Under the pieces are notes generated by a model, which saw only the letters and a program-made list of their open reading frames with translations, was not told where the DNA came from and ran no database searches. DNA of 64,000 nt, taken from the NCBI RefSeq assembly GCF_006636205.1, contig NZ_VIGB01000001.1:1-64000 (forward strand), given 5' to 3'. The first letter of the stretch is position 1; every line of letters begins with the position of its first letter. This document shows, piece by piece, positions 19,658 through 28,360 of this stretch. This DNA comes from Kitasatospora acidiphila (GTDB lineage: Bacteria; Actinomycetota; Actinomycetes; Streptomycetales; Streptomycetaceae). Position numbers and translations under genes: made by a program.

Positions 19658-20446
19658 GTGCCCCTCTTTCCCGGCGCTGCCCGCGCCTACCGCGAGTTCC
19701 GGCCCAGCCTGCCCGAAGGCGCCGTCGCACTCCTGACCGACACCGTTCGCGGCATCCCCCGCCCGGTGCTGCTGGACCTGGGCACCGGCACCGGGCAGGT
19801 CCCCGCCGCCCTGCACCAGGCGTTCGCTCGGGTCGATGTCGTCGAACGCGACCCGGAGATGATCGCCGAGGCCGAGAAGGCACTGCAGCCGCTCATGCGC
19901 GACAAACCGCTGGGCGTACACGCCTGCCCAGCCGAGGAGTTCAGTGCTCCCTACCCCGGCTACCAAGCTCACCTGGTCACATGCTGCCGGGCATTCCACT
20001 GGATGCCCCAGGACCAGGTCCTCAGCGTGATCGACGAGATCACAGCCCCCGGTGCCGTAGTCGCGGTCATGGGCGACGGCAGCCTGTGGACCGCCCGCAA
20101 CTCGTGGACCGATCCCCTGCGCGCGCTCATCCAGACCTACCTGGGCCCCGAGCGCCGCGCCGGCACCGAAGGCACCTACACCCAACCGCACCGCCGCTAC
20201 GAGGAGGTCCTCGCCGACTCACCGTTCTCCCGCATCGAGGAACACGTCCTGCCAGTGGTGCGCCGGTGGACGCCGGACCAGGTGGTCGGCTACCTGGCCA
20301 GCACCTCCTTCGCGGCCGACCAGCTGTTCGGCGACCAGTTGGCCGCCTTCCAAGCCCAGGCCCTCGAACTGCTGGAACGCCACGCAGTGAACGGCGATCT
20401 CACCGAGAACGCCGAGTTCACCATCCTGCTCGCCAGCCGCCCGTGA
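19658..20446 (+). CDS. Class I SAM-dependent methyltransferase
   Basis: A 262-residue Rossmann-fold methyltransferase. Motif I is LLDLGTGTGQVPAAL (residues about 39-53), the acidic residue of motif II lies in VDVVERDPEMI, and the post-I region HACPAEEFSAPYPGY and CCRAFHWMPQDQVL are typical of the UbiE/Methyltransf_11-type family. I chose GTG 19658 because TTGGAGG lies 9 bases upstream; the frame is open further back to 19574 but with no family similarity. The substrate is unknown. It precedes the methyltransferase-NUDIX fusion by 35 bases, so both likely act in one pathway. Confidence 0.8.
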   Translation: MPLFPGAARAYREFRPSLPEGAVALLTDTVRGIPRPVLLDLGTGTGQVPAALHQAFARVDVVERDPEMIAEAEKALQPLMRDKPLGVHACPAEEFSAPYPGYQAHLVTCCRAFHWMPQDQVLSVIDEITAPGAVVAVMGDGSLWTARNSWTDPLRALIQTYLGPERRAGTEGTYTQPHRRYEEVLADSPFSRIEEHVLPVVRRWTPDQVVGYLASTSFAADQLFGDQLAAFQAQALELLERHAVNGDLTENAEFTILLASRP

Positions 20447-20481
20447 CCACTCACACCACCAACCGAACACAGGAGCAGCAC

Positions 20482-22044
20482 GTGGCGTATGTCCTTGAGG
20501 ATTGGGAGCAGCACTACGCTGATGGCCGGGGGTTGCGGCCGCTTGGCGATTGCGAGCGGGCGCTCCTTGCCGAGCACGTCCCCGCGCCGGAGGGCGGTGG
20601 GCGGGCGCTCGATGTCGGCTGTGGCACCGGGGAGTTGGCTGCGCACCTTGTGGGTCTCGGCTATGCGGTGGACGGCGTGGACTTCGCCGCCAGTGCGTTG
20701 GAGCGGGCCCGGGCTGAGCACGGTCGAATCGAAGGGGTGCGGTGGCTGCGGCTGGACATCGAGCGCGATGACCCGATGTATCTGGGCGAAGACGGCTATG
20801 ACCTCATCACGTTGCGCTTGATGTACCCGTTTCTGGGCAACCGGACTCGGGTCCTGCATGCCCTCGGGGAGCGGCTGCGGCCCGGCGGCGCGCTCGTGGT
20901 GATCACACTCATGGTCGAGCAGATCCCGGCCACCAGGCGGGCCATCGCGCTCGACGAGGAGGAGATCGGCCTGCTCACCGCGGGGTGGGAGACGGCAGAG
21001 CGGTGGGCGGCGGACGACCTGGCGGTCCTCGTCCTGCGCGGCCCCTGTCACTCCGACACCAGGGCCGTCGAGAAGGACCCGCCCACCGGGCACGCCCTGA
21101 CCGGAGCCGTGGTGGTCGTCACCGACGATGCCGGCCGGGTCCTGCTGGGCCGCTCCCGCCGGAACATGTGGGAACTGCCTGCCGGGAAGACCAGCGGCTC
21201 GGAGAGCTTCGAGGAAGCGGCGGTTCGGGAACTTGCCGAGGAGACCGGCCTGACCGCCGGCACCGCCGACGCCACCGTGGTGACCATGCTCAGCGACGAC
21301 AGCCACGGCGTGCCCCGGCTGACCGCCGTCATCCGCGTCAGCGCCTGGACCGGGACTCTGGCGAATCCGGAGGCGCGGCTCTTCGACCGGTGGGAGTGGC
21401 ACGACCTCCACGCCCTGGCCTGCCTCGGCGAGGTGTTCGCCCCGGCCGCGCAGGCCCTGAACGCGATCTGGCCCGGCGTCATCCCGGACCTGCCGGCCGT
21501 CCACGCCTACCCGACCGCCGCCACCCAGCCGCCCGTGCCCGGGGAACCCGCCAAGGCGGTCCGACTGCGCCGGCAGATGGCCGACGCCGTCATCGCGGCC
21601 GGCTGGGCGCCCTCCCCCGCAGTCCAGGACGCGCTGCGCACGGTGCCCCGCCACCGGTTCGCACCGGAGAAGGACCTCGCGACCGCCTACGACGACGACC
21701 TGGCCATCGTCACCCGCTGGGACGGGAGCGGGCGGGCGACCAGCTCGGTGTCCGCGGCGTGGCTGCAGGCCGACATGATCGAGAAGCTGCGACTGGAGCC
21801 CGGCGCGGCCGTCCTCGAGGTCGGTTCCGGTGGCTACAACGCGGAGTTGATCGCGCACGTCGTCGGCGAGGGTGGACAGGTGGTCACCATCGACATCGAC
21901 CCGTACGTCGTCCACCGCACCCGGCGGTTCACCGCGGAGGCCGGCAGTGGTCGCGTCCTGGCCCTGCGGGGCGACGGAGCGCTCGGCGCACCCGCGCGGC
22001 ATGTGCCCCGCGGCCGTGCGACGCGCCTCTCGACCGCCTGGTAG
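20482..22044 (+). CDS. Methyltransferase-NUDIX-PCMT fusion, C-terminally truncated
   Basis: Three domains in one chain. Residues about 1-185 form a class I methyltransferase (DVGCGTGELAAHL, GVDFAASALERAR). Residues about 195-345 form a NUDIX domain with box GKTSGSESFEEAAVRELAEE. From about 360 a protein-L-isoaspartate-methyltransferase-like domain follows (PAVQDALRTVPRHRFAP, VLEVGSGGYNAELIA, VVTIDIDP). This last domain ends abruptly after GDGALGAPA; the remaining residues (RHVPRGRATRLSTAW) look out of frame, and the DNA then becomes a PIG-L fragment. Start GTG 20482 follows CAGGAG. The first two domains correspond to a known actinomycete bifunctional arrangement; the third resembles the methyltransferase found with FxLD-type lanthipeptides. 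The PCMT part is probably inactive. Confidence 0.75.
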   Translation: MAYVLEDWEQHYADGRGLRPLGDCERALLAEHVPAPEGGGRALDVGCGTGELAAHLVGLGYAVDGVDFAASALERARAEHGRIEGVRWLRLDIERDDPMYLGEDGYDLITLRLMYPFLGNRTRVLHALGERLRPGGALVVITLMVEQIPATRRAIALDEEEIGLLTAGWETAERWAADDLAVLVLRGPCHSDTRAVEKDPPTGHALTGAVVVVTDDAGRVLLGRSRRNMWELPAGKTSGSESFEEAAVRELAEETGLTAGTADATVVTMLSDDSHGVPRLTAVIRVSAWTGTLANPEARLFDRWEWHDLHALACLGEVFAPAAQALNAIWPGVIPDLPAVHAYPTAATQPPVPGEPAKAVRLRRQMADAVIAAGWAPSPAVQDALRTVPRHRFAPEKDLATAYDDDLAIVTRWDGSGRATSSVSAAWLQADMIEKLRLEPGAAVLEVGSGGYNAELIAHVVGEGGQVVTIDIDPYVVHRTRRFTAEAGSGRVLALRGDGALGAPARHVPRGRATRLSTAW

Positions 22045-22235
22045 CGGACATCGTGCGGCACATCCGCTCGTTCCGACCCGAGATCGTGCTCACCCACGAC
22101 GCCCACGACGCCCACGGCGGGCCGACCGGGCACCCGGACCACCAGCGGACCCACCGCGCGGTCGTGCTCGCCACGGGAGTCACCGGTCAAGTATCGCCGA
22201 ACCCTGATCCGGAGATGCATAAAGGATTCATATAA
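22018..22235 (+). pseudogene. PIG-L family deacetylase, C-terminal fragment
   Basis: The fragment reads DRLVADIVRHIRSFRPEIVLTH, DAHGGPTGHPDHQRTHRAVVLA, which is the middle of an MshB/PIG-L type N-acetylglucosaminyl deacetylase with its zinc-binding HPDH motif. The N-terminal AHPDDE part is absent. It begins where the PCMT domain of the preceding gene breaks off, so a deletion probably joined the two genes near 22000. It runs to a TAA at 22233. Confidence 0.65.
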
Positions 22236-22253
22236 AGCTGCTATGCTTCAGGC
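22219..22253 (+). promoter_or_regulatory. Probable promoter of the marR-MFS pair, possibly leaderless
   Basis: An AT-rich island in otherwise GC-rich DNA. TATGCT at 22242-22247 would serve as -10 box only seven bases before the ATG at 22254. No good ribosome site precedes that ATG, so the transcript may start at or next to the A of ATG. ATAAAG occurs twice here (22219 and 22233), a possible operator for the MarR protein. Confidence 0.4.
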
Positions 22254-22712
22254 ATGAGTCGCCGAGACGCCGCGCACAGCGCTTCCGATGCCATCGGGTC
22301 AGCCCTCTACGGTCTGGCCACCAGGGCCGTGAGACGCCTTCCCCGCGACATGAGCCTGACGTCCGCCGCCACCTTGGCCACCCTGGACAAGACCGGCCCG
22401 CGACGGATCACCGATCTGGCGGTGGCCGAGGGCGTCACCCAGCCCGCGATGACCGTCCTGGTCCGGGTGATGGAGGAATCCGGGCTGGTCGAGCGGAAGG
22501 GCGATCCGTCCGACAAGCGGGTCACGCTGGTGTGCCTGACCGAGGCCGGCGCGTCGTACGTCCGGACGCGACGCCAGGCGGGCGTCGACGCGTACGCGCG
22601 GTTGATCGACGAACTCACCGGTGACGAGGTCGAGGCCTTGGCAGCAGCCGTTCCGGCGCTGCTGCATCTGGCGGAGCTCGAAAGCCACGCCCGAGAGGGG
22701 TCGGACCGGTGA
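22254..22712 (+). CDS. MarR-family transcriptional regulator
   Basis: A 152-residue MarR repressor. The winged helix is seen in PRRITDLAVAEGVTQPAMTVLVRVMEESGLVERKGDPSDKR (residues about 48-90), with the wing arginine/aspartate pattern D-x-R of the family. The flanking helices form the dimer interface. Its GTGA overlap with the following MFS gene indicates one operon, the usual arrangement in which the MarR protein represses its own exporter and is released by the exported compound. The ligand is unknown. Confidence 0.85.
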   Translation: MSRRDAAHSASDAIGSALYGLATRAVRRLPRDMSLTSAATLATLDKTGPRRITDLAVAEGVTQPAMTVLVRVMEESGLVERKGDPSDKRVTLVCLTEAGASYVRTRRQAGVDAYARLIDELTGDEVEALAAAVPALLHLAELESHAREGSDR

Positions 22713-24238
22713 CCGCGGCCCAGGCTCACGACCAGCCTATGAGCACTGCCCTGATACGTTCCGAGGCACGTCTGCTGGTCCCCGCCCTGATGTTCATCGC
22801 CCTGGTCGTGGCGGCGGTCGCCAGCCTCGGGACGCCGCTCATCACCAGCGTGGCGACCACGTTCCACGTCTCCCTCGACAGCGCGCAGTGGACGCTGACC
22901 ATCGCCCTGCTCAGCGGCGCCGTCGCCACACCCGTCCTCGGCCGGCTCGGAGCCGGTCCGCACCGGCGGGCCACGATCCTCGCCACGCTGGCGATCGTCG
23001 TCGTCGGCAGCGCGCTCACCGTGCTGCCGCTGCCGTTCGCCTGGCTGCTCGTGGGCAGAGCGGCCCAAGGCGTCGGACTCGGTCTCACGGCGCTGATGAT
23101 GGGCGTGGCCCGCGACCATCTTCCCGAGGAGCGCAGCGCGGCCACGATCGCCTTGATCTCAGTGGTCTCCATCATCGGAGCCGGCGTCGGCTACCCGCTG
23201 GCCGCGCTGCTCGCCGAGTTCGGCGGACTGCGGGCCGCCTACGGCCTCGGCCTGCTCGTCACCGCCATCGCCTTCGTGACCGCGTGGCGCTCCATGCCCG
23301 CAGCTCCCGAAGGGCGCTCCGCCCACGTGAACGTGGCCGGTGCGCTCGTCCTGGCGGGTGGACTGCTCCTCGTCCTGTTCCTGGCCGGCGAGAGGAGCCT
23401 GTGGAGCCGACACCTCGCCGTGGCGGTGACCCTTGCCGTCGCCGCCGTACTCCTGCTCTGCGTCTGGACCGTTTCCGAACTGCGAACCAGGACGCCCCTG
23501 GTCGACGTCCGGGCGGTACGGCACCCGGCGGTCGCCGGGGCGAACATCGCCATGTTCGTCGGCGGGAGCGGCATGTACCTCCTGCTCACGCTCATCACCC
23601 GCTACGCGCAGACGCCGCACAGCGCCGGCTACGGCTTCGGCCTGACCACCTTCGTGGCGGGGCTGGTCCTCATCCCGTTCTCCGTGCTGGGGTTCGTCGC
23701 CGGCAAGCTCACGCAGCGGGTCCGGATGCGGATCGACGGCCCCCTGCTCCTGGCCGGCAGCGCCGCCATCGTCGGCGGCGGGTTCGTCCTGTTCGCCACC
23801 GCCCGCTCCAACCTGGCCGAACTGCTCGCGGCCATGGGCGTGCTGGGCTTCGGCGTCGGCAGCTTCTCGGCCGCCATGCCCGGCGTCATCCTGGCCGTCA
23901 CCCCCAAGAGCGAGACGTCGAGCGCCATGAGCTTCAACTACGTCGTCCGCAGCGTCGGGTACTCCCTGGGCAGCGCCATCGGCGGTCTGATCCTGGCCGC
24001 CGGCACCGCCACGGGCCGCCTCTTCCCGAACGACGACGCCTACACGACCGCGGCGCTGGTCGGCGTCGCCGCGATGGCGATCACGACGATGGCCAGCCTC
24101 GCCCTCGCCCGCCGACGCTCACCCGAGACCAATCGATCACAGCCCCAGTCGGTGTGCCGGGCCTGGGCCGGTCGAGTCGAACCGGAAGCTGAGGATCGAA
24201 GCCGTCCGACTTCGACGCCGTCTCCGTCGGCTCACTGA
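22709..24238 (+). CDS. MFS transporter, drug-efflux type
   Basis: A 509-residue major facilitator with about 14 hydrophobic segments, as in the DHA2 drug:H+ antiporters. Helix 1 (LLVPALMFIALVVAAVASLG), the motif C-like region in TM5 (VVSIIGAGVGYPLAALLAE) and the second-half LRTRTPLVDVRAVRHPAVAGAN linker are typical of that group. Start GTG 22709 overlaps the marR stop. The last 45 residues after ALARRRSPE are Arg/Pro/Ser-rich and not membrane-like. Role inferred: efflux of a toxic compound under MarR control. Confidence 0.85.
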   Translation: MTAAQAHDQPMSTALIRSEARLLVPALMFIALVVAAVASLGTPLITSVATTFHVSLDSAQWTLTIALLSGAVATPVLGRLGAGPHRRATILATLAIVVVGSALTVLPLPFAWLLVGRAAQGVGLGLTALMMGVARDHLPEERSAATIALISVVSIIGAGVGYPLAALLAEFGGLRAAYGLGLLVTAIAFVTAWRSMPAAPEGRSAHVNVAGALVLAGGLLLVLFLAGERSLWSRHLAVAVTLAVAAVLLLCVWTVSELRTRTPLVDVRAVRHPAVAGANIAMFVGGSGMYLLLTLITRYAQTPHSAGYGFGLTTFVAGLVLIPFSVLGFVAGKLTQRVRMRIDGPLLLAGSAAIVGGGFVLFATARSNLAELLAAMGVLGFGVGSFSAAMPGVILAVTPKSETSSAMSFNYVVRSVGYSLGSAIGGLILAAGTATGRLFPNDDAYTTAALVGVAAMAITTMASLALARRRSPETNRSQPQSVCRAWAGRVEPEAEDRSRPTSTPSPSAH

Positions 24239-24304
24239 CCCACAGCGCGCCGGCCATGGATCTGAACATGTTTCCGAGCATCAATTCCGAACACAGGAGG
24301 TACC

Positions 24305-24598
24305 GTGGCCAAGGGCTACTGGGTCAGCGTCTACCGCACCATTGCGGACCCTGAGAGGCTTGCTGCCTACGACAAGTTGGCTGGTCCGGCCGTCAAGGCC
24401 GCGGGCGGGCGGCTGCTCGCCCGCGGCAGCCGGGTCGTCGCACACGACGCCGGAATCGCCGAGCGCACTATCCTGATCGAGTTCGACAGCTTCGAACAGG
24501 CGGTCGCCGCACGTGCGAGCGCGGCTTACCAGGAGGCGCTGGCCGCACTTGCTGACGGCGTCGAGCGCGACTTCCGCATCATCGAAGGCCTCGACTGA
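24305..24598 (+). CDS. DUF1330-family protein
   Basis: A 97-residue ferredoxin-like (dimeric alpha/beta barrel) protein. KGYWVSVYRTIADPERLAAYDKLAGPAVKAAGGRLLARG and ILIEFDSFEQAVAARASAAYQEAL are the two halves of DUF1330. Start GTG 24305 is preceded by CAGGAGG at a good distance. Family members are small stand-alone proteins of unknown biochemical role. It has its own 66-base leader after the MFS gene and may be read from that promoter. Confidence 0.85.
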   Translation: MAKGYWVSVYRTIADPERLAAYDKLAGPAVKAAGGRLLARGSRVVAHDAGIAERTILIEFDSFEQAVAARASAAYQEALAALADGVERDFRIIEGLD

Positions 24599-24644
24599 CG
24601 ATCGAGGCTGCGTCGGCGACGAACACGAAGCCGACTGCGGGGGA

Positions 24645-24899
24645 TCACCCCGGCTCGTCAGCGCGCCGCACCGTCGCGAACAGCATCAGGCCAGTGGCAT
24701 CAGCGTCGGCGAACATCTCGGCCAGCGGTGCCATGGCCGCCGTGACGGTGTCCTGACGGGCCCTGGCGAGCGCGGCGGGGAGTCGGCGGAGGGCGAAGTC
24801 GTCGAAGTAGCGGTGTGTGGTCGCGCGGTCTGCGCCGGCGATCGCCGGGAGTTCGGCCATGGCTTGCCGGACGAAGTCGGCCAGCGCGGTAGGGCCGAC
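24645..24899 (-). CDS. Unrecognised small protein or gene fragment
   Basis: The reverse strand just after the hydrolase stop encodes a coherent helical stretch: VVGPTALADFVRQAMAELPA, ATTHRYFDDFALRRLPAALARARQD and MFADADATGLMLFATVRRADEPG, then a stop. An ATG lies at 24860, but the similarity-like composition extends upstream to about 24899 without a good start codon. I do not recognise the family. It could be a 3' fragment of a gene whose front half was lost, or a small protein coupled to the hydrolase upstream of it on the same strand. Confidence 0.35.
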   Translation of the reverse strand, partial: VGPTALADFVRQAMAELPAIAGADRATTHRYFDDFALRRLPAALARARQDTVTAAMAPLAEMFADADATGLMLFATVRRADEPG

Positions 24900-24915
24900 T
24901 ACTGGCGGGGGACCG

Positions 24916-25917
24916 TCAGTCGGTGGCGAGGAGTCGCTCGAGCCAGTTGTGGCGCGCCGCGAGGGCGGCCTTGCTGAGCCGTGCCTCGGGGACCTCCCGG
25001 TCGAAGGCGTGGATTCCGCCGGGCCACACGTGCAGCTCGGCCTTGCCGCCGGCCTGCCAGATCCGGTCGGCGTAGGCGAGGATCTCGTCGCGCAGACATT
25101 CCGCGGAGCCGACGTCGAGGAACGCCGGAGGCAAGCCGGTCAGGTCGGTGGCGCGGGCAGGCGCGGCGTACTGCGGCACGTCCGCTCCGTCCTGGACGTC
25201 GCCGAGGAGCGAGCTCCAGCCGAACCTGTTGTAGCTGCGGTCCCAGAATTCGATTCCGTCCATTTGCATGGCCGAGGCGCTGTCGTTGCGGTCATCGAGC
25301 ATGGGGGACATCAGCAGCTGGCCGATCAGGTGGGGGCCGCCCTTGTCGCGCACGGTCAGGGCGAGCGCGGCGCTGAGGCCGCCGCCGGCGCTGTAGCCCG
25401 TGACGACGATGTGCTCCGCGTCGATGCCGAGTTCGTCCGCGTGGTCGGCGGCCCAGAGCAGACCAGCGTAGGCGTCGTTGATCTGGGCGGGGTAGGGGTG
25501 CTCGGGCGCGAGCCGGTAGCCAACGGAGATCAGTGTGGCTCCGAATCGCTCGGCCATGTCGAGCAGTTGGTCGAGCCCGGTGCGGTGATCGTTGCAGAAG
25601 AAGCCGCCGCCGTGCATGAAGTAGAGCACCGGCCGCGACGCCGGCGCGTCAGCGGGCGTGCAGACCAGCAGCGGGATCTCGGGGTCGCCGTCCAGGCTGG
25701 GGACCGACGGCTGGGAAACGGTGAAGCGCCCGCCACGGCTGAGGTCCGCGAGCGCCGCCACCGCGGCGTCGACCTCCGCGCGGATCCCCGGCAGCATTTC
25801 GAGGCTCATCGGCGCCAGCTCCGGCTCCTCCGCCATGTAGGCGTCATATGCGACCTGGAGTTCGGCATCGAGTGGAACGGGCACGGCGGGCACGGTCTTC
25901 CCCGGTTCAAGATTCAC
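24916..25917 (-). CDS. Alpha/beta hydrolase, hormone-sensitive-lipase (HSL) family esterase
   Basis: A 333-residue esterase of the bacterial HSL/family IV type. Signature parts: oxyanion-hole HGGGF in YFMHGGGFFCNDH (residues about 108-120), nucleophile elbow GYSAGGGLSAALAL (Ser about 177), catalytic Asp in FLDVGSAECLRDE (about 276) and catalytic His in GGIHAFDREVP (about 306). Start ATG 25917. It lies alone on the reverse strand between the DUF1330 gene and a fragmentary region. Such enzymes hydrolyse short-chain esters; the natural substrate is unknown. Confidence 0.88.
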   Translation of the reverse strand: MNLEPGKTVPAVPVPLDAELQVAYDAYMAEEPELAPMSLEMLPGIRAEVDAAVAALADLSRGGRFTVSQPSVPSLDGDPEIPLLVCTPADAPASRPVLYFMHGGGFFCNDHRTGLDQLLDMAERFGATLISVGYRLAPEHPYPAQINDAYAGLLWAADHADELGIDAEHIVVTGYSAGGGLSAALALTVRDKGGPHLIGQLLMSPMLDDRNDSASAMQMDGIEFWDRSYNRFGWSSLLGDVQDGADVPQYAAPARATDLTGLPPAFLDVGSAECLRDEILAYADRIWQAGGKAELHVWPGGIHAFDREVPEARLSKAALAARHNWLERLLATD

Positions 25918-25929
25918 GCGCGCACGCTA

Positions 25930-26228
25930 GCCGCCCCGCTCCCTTCGAGCCAGCCGATTTTCATTACGGCCCGCCCTCGGACAACGACCCGAGGTTCGGC
26001 GAGTACAGCACGCACGAACTCGGCATCGAACCCGACGCGTACGACCCGAAGCTCGACGTCGACCTCACCCTGCTGCGCGAAGGGGATCTGAACGTCGTCG
26101 GCTTGGACCGGGCCGCGTGGTGCCGGGTGCGGCCACGAGCGGGTGAGGCGGCGAGCAGCCCCGTGCGCGCGGGCCGGTTGCTGTACCGCGCCGGGTGCGC
26201 CCGCGGCGACGACGCGGGCGCCGAGTCG
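25930..26228 (+). other. Gene remnant or non-coding spacer
   Basis: Between the divergent hydrolase and helicase genes only a weak coding-like piece is seen in one forward frame (ADFHYGPPSDNDPRFGEYS, then YDPKLDVDLTLLREGDLNVVG). It has no plausible start of its own and I cannot match it to a family. I regard it as a relic. Confidence 0.3.
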
Positions 26229-28301
26229 TCAGGCGGGCTGGACGGTGATTGAGCAGAGGCGCTTGGTGGCCCGGGTCAGGGCTACGTACAAGTCCCTTTC
26301 CCCACCGGGGCGGGCCGCGATGATTTCCTCGGGGTCCACGACGACGACCCCGTCGAATTCCAGGCCGCGTGCTTCGGACGCCGGCACGATGCGTGCGTGG
26401 TGAGCGATGCCCTGGGCCGTCAGCTCGGTCACCCTGCTTTCCGCGCAGATCACTCCCAGAAGCTCGCCCGGGTGCGCGGTGCTCTGGGCACGGAGTTCCT
26501 GAATGACGGCGGTGACCAACCCGTCCGGAGGTGTGGCCACGGTGCGAGGGCTCTCACCGCTTCGCAGTGACCGTGCGGGCTGCTGGTCCGGAGCGATCCG
26601 CGTGAGCAGGTCCCGGACGCTCTCCAGGATCTCCTGCGTGGTGCGGTAGCTGACGGTCAGGTTGTGCAGTTTGAACCGCGGTCCGACGTGGGGGCTCAGT
26701 GCTTCCTTCCAGTCGCGTGCCGTCGCGACCGGGCCTGCCTGGGCGAAGTCACCCACCAGCGTCATCGCCCTTGCCGGGCACCGGCGGACGATCATCCGCC
26801 ACTGCATGGCGGTCAGTTCCTGCGCCTCGTCGACGACGACGTGCCCGTACATCCGCTCGGGGGGACCGTCGACCAGGCTCGCCGCCTCGTCCAGCAACGG
26901 CACATCGGCATCGGTCCACGGGTCGTCCGGACCGCGCAGCAGAAGGGACCGCTCCTGCGCCGTGAGGCGGGGCAGGTGCTCGGCGAGAGCGCCGGCGTTC
27001 GTCAGGAGCGCCTTCACGAGGTCACCGGGTACCAGCCGCGGCCACAACACCTCGACCGCTCGGTCGACGCCGGCGTCGTCAAGGAGATCGGCTCGGATGG
27101 CGTCCAGGTCCAGCTCGTGGACCGGACCCGAGTCGGCCGCACCTTCGGCACGGCGCTGGGCGGCTCCCGTGAACCGGTCGAGGTCCAGGCCCGTCATCCT
27201 GACGGCATCGGCGTCGATCTGCTCCAGGAGGTCGCCCATGTCTCGTTGCATCGCGTCGGTGACGGCGTCGACCAAGAGCTCTCTGAACACCTGGCGCGCG
27301 GGGTTGTGCCCCGGTGCGGCTGCCACGGCGGCGTCGCGTGCTGTGGCGACTTCCTCGCCGGACAGGTGAACCAGTTCCCGTCCGACCCGCACGGTGAAGT
27401 CACCGGCGGGGGCTTGGTGGACGCGCAGCAGGCCGGCCAAGGCATCGGCGAGGTCGGAGCTGCCCTTGAGACGCGCCGTATCGAACGGGTCCACCGTGTC
27501 CGTGGACACTCCGGCCAGTTCCCCGCAGGTCGCCAGAACGACGTCGTTCTCTCCGAGCGAGGGAAGGACCTGGGAGATGTAGTCGAGGAACCGGGAATTC
27601 GGGCCCACCACCAGGACACCCTCCTCCGCGGCGCGCGGGAACGCGTACAGGACGTAGGCAGCCCGGTGCAGGGCAACCACCGTCTTGCCGGTGCCGGGCC
27701 CGCCCTGCACCACGGTCACCCCGCGGTGGGCGGAGCGGACGATCTCGTCCTGCTCGGCCTGCAGCGTCGCGACGGCCGCGTGCATCCTGCCCGTACGCCG
27801 TGCCGACAGGGCCTCGGTCAACGGACCGTCCCCCACGACGTCCTCGTCGGTCGGGACGGTCCCGTCCAGCAGTTCGTCGCTCACCGAGATGACCGTGCGC
27901 TCGTCGAGGCGCAGGTGCCGGCGCCGCCGCAGGCCCATCGGGTGGACCGGTGTCGCCTCGTAGAAGGGCCGCGCCGCGTTCGCGCGCCAGTCCACGAGCA
28001 GCGGCAAGTCATCCTCCTCCCTGTGCAGTCCGATCCGCCCGATGCGCAGGGCCATGCCATCCGTCCAGTCGATTCGCCCGAAGACCAGCCCCTTTTCGGC
28101 GCCCTCCAGCCGGCCGATTTCCTTGGCCAGACGCTCGGCGGCGATTTCTCGCTCGCATGCCTCATCGGCGCTTTCTGCCGGGGCCTTCAGCACACTCGCT
28201 CGGTGTACTCGCGCCTCGGAAAGCCGCTCGGTGAGCAACTCATACAAGGAGGACACATAATCCCGCTCCGATTCAACCGCACGCACAGCGAGATCATTCA
28301 T
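26229..28301 (-). CDS. helR: HelD/HelR-like RNA polymerase-recycling ATPase (UvrD-like helicase fold)
   Basis: A 690-residue superfamily 1 ATPase. The N-terminal coiled coil (SERDYVSSLYELLTERLSEAR, then EREIAAERLAKEIGRLEG) is the arm that HelD/HelR inserts into RNA polymerase. The motor has Walker A VVQGGPGTGKTVVALHRAAY, motif II HVVVDEAQELTAMQW, VGDFAQAG and SYRTTQEI, and ends YVALTRATKRL. HelR proteins in actinomycetes displace rifamycins from RNA polymerase and give resistance. I chose ATG 28301 (MNDLAVRAVESERDY); the open frame extends to 28349 without similarity. A perfect inverted repeat lies 60 bases upstream and may control it. Confidence 0.8.
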   Translation of the reverse strand: MNDLAVRAVESERDYVSSLYELLTERLSEARVHRASVLKAPAESADEACEREIAAERLAKEIGRLEGAEKGLVFGRIDWTDGMALRIGRIGLHREEDDLPLLVDWRANAARPFYEATPVHPMGLRRRRHLRLDERTVISVSDELLDGTVPTDEDVVGDGPLTEALSARRTGRMHAAVATLQAEQDEIVRSAHRGVTVVQGGPGTGKTVVALHRAAYVLYAFPRAAEEGVLVVGPNSRFLDYISQVLPSLGENDVVLATCGELAGVSTDTVDPFDTARLKGSSDLADALAGLLRVHQAPAGDFTVRVGRELVHLSGEEVATARDAAVAAAPGHNPARQVFRELLVDAVTDAMQRDMGDLLEQIDADAVRMTGLDLDRFTGAAQRRAEGAADSGPVHELDLDAIRADLLDDAGVDRAVEVLWPRLVPGDLVKALLTNAGALAEHLPRLTAQERSLLLRGPDDPWTDADVPLLDEAASLVDGPPERMYGHVVVDEAQELTAMQWRMIVRRCPARAMTLVGDFAQAGPVATARDWKEALSPHVGPRFKLHNLTVSYRTTQEILESVRDLLTRIAPDQQPARSLRSGESPRTVATPPDGLVTAVIQELRAQSTAHPGELLGVICAESRVTELTAQGIAHHARIVPASEARGLEFDGVVVVDPEEIIAARPGGERDLYVALTRATKRLCSITVQPA

Positions 28302-28360
28302 TTTCGACAACAGGGGGCTCCTTCGACTCGAGCCACACCATACGGTCAAAGCTCCCTGAA

